From: Balanoglossus misakiensis
Lineage: Eukaryota; Hemichordata
NCBI GenBank assembly: GCA_040954595.2
Contig: CM082582.2
Span: 9,052,001 to 9,116,000 of the forward strand
DNA length: 64,000 bases
Direction of reading: 5' to 3'
Part shown: positions 58,405 through 64,000 of the stretch, one piece after another
Numbering within the stretch: position 1 is the first letter of the stretch
Layout: every line of letters starts with the position of its first letter
Program-made: the position numbers and the translations under genes
Notes under the pieces: generated by a model
What the model saw: only the letters and a program-made list of their open reading frames with translations
The model's database searches: none
Told to the model about the DNA's origin: nothing

Positions 58405-61360
58405 AACAAAGTTAAAATAAAGAAACAAAACTCGTCCACACATAACAGGAAATATTTGTTGAGAAAACTACTTCGAGTGACGGCAGCCATTTTGGTTCAA
58501 AAAGTTTGGTGACGTCACGAAATTTTCCACCACTTGGTGGCGACATTTACAATTCCACTGTCCGGCCGTGTGTATATATGTACATGGTACATACGGGCAT
58601 ATGTACGTGGTCAGACATGCAGTCCGCCATGTTTGTCAACAGGTGCAAATCTGACTGCCAATGTACGCACTTTGGGCCTGTTCTGTTCATAATTATTTTT
58701 TTTATTAATTTAATGTGTTAGAAATAATTTTCTGTAGACTGGAATTAATTTTAGTAGCTAGCTAGTAGCTAGCATCTCGAATTAATTTGGCAGATCCCAC
58801 AGTCCTTTGCGCACACTTCCCTAAATCAAAATGGCGGCTGTGACCGTCAGTTCTTCCTCGCATAAAGTTCAAAAAGGGACTGTTGTACTGTTCATAATTA
58901 TTTTTTTTTATTAATTTAATGTGTTAGAAATAATTATCTGATGACTGGAATTAATTTTAGTAGCTAGCTAGTAGCTAGCATCTCGAATTAATTTGGCAGA
59001 TCCCACAGTCCTTTGCGCACACTTCCCTAAATCAAAATGGCGGCTGTGACCGTCAGTTCTTCCTCGCATAAAGTTCAAAAAGGGACTGTTGTACAAGTTG
59101 TGAGGCGTTTTGTGGCGGATTGTCGCCCCGTACGAATAAAGTGTGGCCGGTAACGCCGACCGGGGCACAAGTTTTGGTCCACAGATGGAAATTTCTAGTC
59201 GAAACCACAGAAATTCGGTTGAGATAATCACCAGCTATAGCTTTGCTGTGGACGTGCCTAACGGCTGTTCGTGGTGGTTAGACATGTTTGCCTAACTCAG
59301 TACATGGGGTGATATGATTTTTAACGGTGATTTATGATTTTGCCTAACCGTTCACCATTGGGCACGGATGGCTGTTCATGGTGGATAGACATTTATTACC
59401 TAACTCAGTGCATGGAGTTTTATTACTTGATACATGTACATGTTATGTGTTTCTCATTAAAAATTAACAATTACTGCTCTATAGTGGTCTCATATCATCA
59501 AGGTTCTTAGATAGGCAGTTTCATGCATAGCCGTGGTTCTTCCCGAAAAATTGTGGTTCTTACGTTATACAGCCTACAAAGTCAAATTTTTTCAAGGTTC
59601 TAGCTTACAAAGTCTTAATTTTAGTTTATGCAATGATAATTTCTCATTAAAAATTAACAATTACCGCTCTATAGCGCTCTCATATCATCAAGGTTCTTAG
59701 ATAGGCAGTTTCATGCATAGCCTTGGTTCTTACCGAAAAATCGTGGTTCTTACGTTATACAGCCTACAAAGTCAAAACTACTCAAGGTTCTAGATTACAA
59801 AGTCTTATTTTCAGTCGAAGTGATGATAATTTCTCATCAAAAATTAACAATTATCGTAATTTATCTCTCTGAAACACCAAGGTTCAAGCCGTCAAACACA
59901 TAACATGTATCAGGTAATAAAACTCCATGCACTGGGTTAGGTAATAAATGTCTATCCACCATGAACAGCCATCCATGCCCAATGGTGAACGGTTAGGCAA
60001 AATCATAAATCACCGTTAAAAATCATATCCCCCCCCCCCCCCATGCAATGAGTTAGGCAAACATGTCTAACCACCATGAACAGCCATCCATGCCCAATGG
60101 TTAACAGTTAGGCAAAGTCATATATCACCATTAACATTAATATCAGTCCATGCACTGAGTTAGGCACCAAAGGTCTAGCCACCATTAACAGCCATAAAGG
60201 CCCAATGGTGATAGTTAGGCAAAATCATATCGCCTGTTAATAATTTTATTACTCTATGTACACAAGTTAGGCAACAAATGTCTAGCCACTGAGAACAGCC
60301 ATCCATGCCCAATGGTGAACAGTTGCAGTTAGGCATCGCCGTAAAACACACAGCCCTGCCACGCAGAGCTATCCCAATGCCAACACGCTCGCTTTACCCA
60401 CGGTCACCGTCCCTTAACGTACTGTCATTTCGTGTCATATACTAGAACTACCATCCTTTGCTCTGCATGGCAGGATTGTGTTTTACGATGATGCCTCCAT
60501 ACACACCACGTCCACAGCAAAGCTATAGCTGGTGATTATCTCAACCGAATTTCTGTGGTTTCGACTAGAAATTTCCATCTGTGGACCAAAACTTGTGCCC
60601 CGGTCGGCGTTACCGGCCACACTTTATTCGTACGGGGCGACAATCCGCCACAAAACGCCTCACAACTTGTACAACAGTCCCTTTTTGAACTTTATGCGAG
60701 GAAGAACTGACGGTCACAGCCGCCATTTTGATTTAGGGAAGTGTGCGCAAAGGACTGTGGGATCTGCCAAATTAATTCGAGATGCTAGCTACTAGCTAGC
60801 TACTAAAATTAATTCCAGTCATCAGATAATTATTTCTAACACATTAAATTAATAAAAAAAAATAATTATGAACAGTACAACAGTCCCTTTTTGAACTTTA
60901 TGCGAGGAAGAACTGACGGTCACAGCCGCCATTTTGATTTAGGGAAGTGTGCGCAAAGGACTGTGGGATCTGCCAAATTAATTCGAGATGCTAGCTACTA
61001 GCTAGCTACTAAAATTAATTCCAGTCATCAGAAAATTATTTCTAACACATTAAATTAATAAAAAAAAATAATTATGAACAGAACAGGCCCAAAGTGCGTA
61101 CATTGGCAGTCAGATTCGCACCTGTTGACAAACATGGCGGATAGCTGCATGCATGCTCTGACCACGTGTACATGCCCGTATGTACCATGTACATGCACAC
61201 GGTGGAATTGTAAATGTCCCCACCAAGTGGTAGAAATTTTCGTGACGTCACCAAACTTTTTGAACCAAAATGGCGGAAAATTATAGCCGAGTAAAAGGTC
61301 AACCGAGGCAGTTTTCTCTACAAAAATTTCTTATGTGTGGATTATTTTTCTTCCTTTTTT
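58405..61360. mobile_element. Composite foldback element with ~0.9 kb inverted arms
   Basis: The left arm (about 58405-59256) and right arm (60507-about 61360) are inverted copies; paired positions sum to 119763. The inner ~550 bp of the arms are essentially identical (58968-59231 is a perfect inverse of 60532-60795), while the outer parts have diverged. Each arm contains a ~205-bp unit twice in tandem (with GTAGCTAGCTAGTAGCTAGC and CAAAATGGCGGC). The 1.25 kb loop is itself repetitive and partly inverted: 59257-59455 matches 59888-60090 inverted, and it has direct repeats at about 59440 and 59640. No transposase frame is visible. This is the architecture of foldback-type or other non-autonomous long-TIR DNA elements; the family is not identified. 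Confidence 0.85.
59930..60330. repeat. Tandem ~75-bp repeats in the foldback loop
   Basis: Five or so diverged units built from CACCATGAACAGCCATCCAT, GCCCAATGGTGAAC and AGTTAGGCAAAATCATAT. One unit contains a run of C (about 60030-60041). The same sequence occurs inverted near 59270-59420. Confidence 0.75.
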
Positions 61361-63769
61361 AACAAGCCATTCACAGCGGGTACTATTGATTTACAGTCGA
61401 CAGGATCGCCAAAAAAAGGAAAATCATGAATATTAATATATGGTGTCAAAGGTTACTTTACGGCCAATCAGATCGCTGTTTCCGACTCATGAATATCAGT
61501 TCCACAGAAACTATGGATACCCTTAGTTTTAGTTCAAATAAATAAAATCTATGTCGCCTAAATGCCCAGGATTTTGTCCGAGGATACATTGATACACCCT
61601 CTAGCGATCTACTGATGCGTTTTGAAATCAACAGTTGCACTTTTTAGCAACAGCTGATAATTTCTGCCACACCCAATATAGACAACAGCACAACATTTTG
61701 GTATTTTTAATTTTTAATTTCGTCTCAAACTCAATATACTTTTAACTAAGCGTATCTGTAAACGTAATTTCAAGATTTTCCACGATACATCTGTCTACAT
61801 AAGCAGCACTGTTTGTGGTGCTTAGTTACAAAATAAAATTGTGCAATCAAGGTGATATTCAAATTTTGAAACTTGGTTGCAGACAACACAACTTTTTAAT
61901 TAGAACCATGGACAATAGTTGTTCAGTGAAATGAAATCATGTCTACATAGCAGCAGTGTTGGTGTTCCTTGGTGCTTAGTTACAAATTATGAATTTATGC
62001 TATCAAGGTGACATACAAATCTCAATGATCAGGAAAATGTAAATTTGGTTGCAGACACCAAGTTTTTAACGAACCAAAATATTAAGCAAATTTTGTCTCC
62101 AACAAAGTTGACCACAATTAATTAAAGTTGACTACAATTAATTAACTGGAATGACAGTTGTAAACGAATTAACCACAGGGAAAAAAATTGCCCTTGAAAA
62201 GAAATTTAAATGAGCATCCATTCTGCAGATTCTAGAGATCGTGATATGATACGGGATAACAAACAGTGCAGTCATATTTTTCGTTCAGAGCATTTAAGAC
62301 TCGGCTGCAAGCCCTTCAGATATTATCTGCGCTGTCCATTACAAGGCTGTTTCCAGTCTGCTCATAAGTGTAGTACAAAGATTATTGACAGCCTGCCCCA
62401 TCAATCATCCTCTGAGTAATACATGTAATTACACAACCACTGTCTCCATCTGCGGACGACTTTCAACACTTGGTGGCGTTCTTCACTGTAAGAAATGGAT
62501 TCATCTGCCCTGTCATGTGATCCGTCTTCATGATAACAAGCTGCCAGATATTTTTTAGTTACATAAAATCTTTACGGCCTGAAAGTTTAATCTTTGATTC
62601 TACAAAGCAGAGCTATCCACAGTGGACGCTGCTTTTTAATTTTGGATGACTGGATAATAATAAACGTATTCATTGAATATTCAATTTAGCCACCATCATA
62701 AATTCCTGGAGAGAACACAGCATAAACATCAATGTATAGACATAATTAAATAACTATAAATATCTGCAAATAAATATACTCTAAAAATAAATGCTTTCAA
62801 ACTGATATTTACAAAAAATCACACAGATATAAATAAAACTAGTGAAATATTGTGATCATTTCTCAATGTTGTCTCACTGAAAATGAAAGATATTTGTAAT
62901 ACAATTGTCTGCTGTGAAAAAAAGTAGGGGACAGTTTCTTTGGCAACTTCCATGACCCCTAGATGACCCCACATTTCGGTATTCTTTTTGGAAAATCCAT
63001 TTTTCTCGCTTTTGTAAGGTCAAAAATAATTGAAGGGGTATCACCTTACCTAATCGTACATGTATTTCATATTATGTTGTCAATCAAAAAATGAACTGAC
63101 TAATCTGATCTCACAGGTTTTCGAAAGCAAAAATAAAAAATAAAATGAAAGCAAAACTCAACGACCTATCGTATCAGCTAGATATAGACTATTCCGTCTA
63201 TAGCAGCTAGAAAACTTAAAATGGTCAATCATTAGTATAAACTAAACATTCAAATCCTAGAAAGTGGTTTGATCATTTCTGCATCATTTAACCTCTTTTT
63301 CCTAACAATTTGTTTTCATTTGGGATTGGACCCACACACTATGAATTCAGGTGAAAAAGCAAAACAGTATTAGCAATGGGATATGTTCTGTGTACCATTA
63401 CATCATAAGTAACACAAACGATCAAAGCTAAAGAAAAGTGACAATGGAACTTTTTAGCTGAATATATAGTTAGTAATATTAAACAACAAAATGAATCAGT
63501 TCAGGACAGTATGTACCCAAAATGCCATGATTCCCTTATCAAAGCCATTTCAAGAACTCGAATCAACGGTAAAACAAATCTGTATTTTGGCAATCTTTGA
63601 ACAAATCTGGCAGTCACATTACTTGGCAACTGCCATGTGAGTTTAACAGGTCAAAGGTAAAGCTCCAAGGATAACGCCCAAGTTTCCATGGCAACCTCTC
63701 GGCAAGAGTGAATGTCCTCTTTTCAACTTCACAGCTTTCAGGACAATGGAAGGTTAACAGCAGATTCCC
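61361..63769. other. AT-rich intergenic DNA, probably 3' UTR at its right end
   Basis: No coding exon recognised. The portion just left of 63770 should be the 3' UTR of the minus-strand gene cut by the right edge. AAGGTGATATTCAAAT and AAGGTGACATACAAAT near 61850 and 62005, with shared GTGCTTAGTTACAAA, indicate a local direct duplication of about 150 bp. Confidence 0.45.
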
Positions 63770-64000
63770 TCAACTGCTTCTGGGTGAGTTTTCTTTGGAA
63801 CTTTTTGGTGAGTTTCCATGACAACTGATGGGTGAGTTTCCATGACTTGCAGTCGTGCTTCCAGTATGATGTACAGTTGACTTTGCTGCCAATGCTCCAC
63901 TTTTTAGACTTTTATGTGGGGCTTCTGTGGTGGGATTTGGCTGTTTATTTCTGCTGCTCTTCTGTCCCTCAACATTTGCTGCTGGCTGACAGTCACTGTC
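63770..64000 (-). CDS. C-terminal end of an unidentified protein (cut by right edge)
   Basis: A frame open from the window edge to a TGA at 63772-63770 encodes 76 residues without an internal start codon. It reads DSDCQPAANVEGQKSS..., then Asn/Pro/Thr/Ser-rich sequence, and ends with repeated NSP motifs: SHGNSPIS, CHGNSPKS, KENSPRSS, stop. The repeated HGNSP units and Ser/Pro/Lys bias look like a disordered, phosphorylatable C-terminus. There is no match I can name. Alternatives are a chance open frame (unlikely at this length and composition, but possible) or an internal exon reading into an intron. Confidence 0.5.
   Translation of the reverse strand, partial: DSDCQPAANVEGQKSSRNKQPNPTTEAPHKSLKSGALAAKSTVHHTGSTTASHGNSPISCHGNSPKSSKENSPRSS

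Noticed and set aside
58968-59231. 87-codon frame present identically in both foldback arms (also 60532-60795)
   Set aside because: It starts at the arm's inner part, lacks any domain, and its conservation is explained by DNA identity of the arms.

Overview
This is animal nuclear DNA. The coding regions are split by short GT-AG introns (about 60 to 900 bp), except for one 9 kb intron, and the window is rich in microsatellites and inverted-repeat elements. Nearly all genes are one-to-one orthologues of human genes, often with the same exon phases. The teashirt gene has the vertebrate-type N-terminus but no homeodomain. An invertebrate bilaterian fits best, probably an invertebrate deuterostome such as a lancelet or hemichordate; the species cannot be fixed from the sequence.

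Layout. (1) 1-1271, minus: the 5' end of syntaxin-16 (STX16), cut by the left edge. It lies head-to-head with DHX35 (plus, 16 exons, 1689-6035). (2) 6553-7513, minus: AIRIM/C1orf109, divergent from borealin CDCA8 (plus, 8056-9894); the human genome has the same divergent pair. (3) 11277-15895, plus: nibrin NBN, 14 exons. It converges on (4) prolidase PEPD (minus, 17528-23189, 15 exons), which carries a tandem duplicate of its ninth exon. (5) 24136-24897, minus: a small two-exon SnoaL/DUF4440-type protein with a TATA box. (6) 27084-31373, minus: a large C2H2 protein resembling ZNF507, divergent from (7) a C2H2 protein with five tandem AT-hook repeats (plus, 33085-36579). (8) teashirt (TSHZ; plus, 37821-49747): a 40-nt first coding exon, a 9 kb intron and one large exon. 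(9) 49748-63769: a long gene-free flank holding a composite foldback (giant inverted-repeat) element at about 58.4-61.4 kb. (10) 63770-64000, minus: the open C-terminal end of an unidentified gene, cut by the right edge.

How the genes relate. They do not form a pathway: NBN serves DNA double-strand-break repair, CDCA8 the chromosomal passenger complex, DHX35 RNA processing, AIRIM ribosome maturation, PEPD dipeptide hydrolysis and STX16 endosome-to-Golgi fusion. The interest lies in arrangement (divergent promoters, convergent 3' ends, old linkage of teashirt with zinc-finger genes, STX16, DHX35 and PEPD), in regulation (exact PBX-MEIS/PREP sites in the teashirt intron) and in structural novelty (duplicated PEPD exon, AT-hook array, inverted-repeat elements). 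No tRNA, rRNA or CRISPR structures were recognised by eye.
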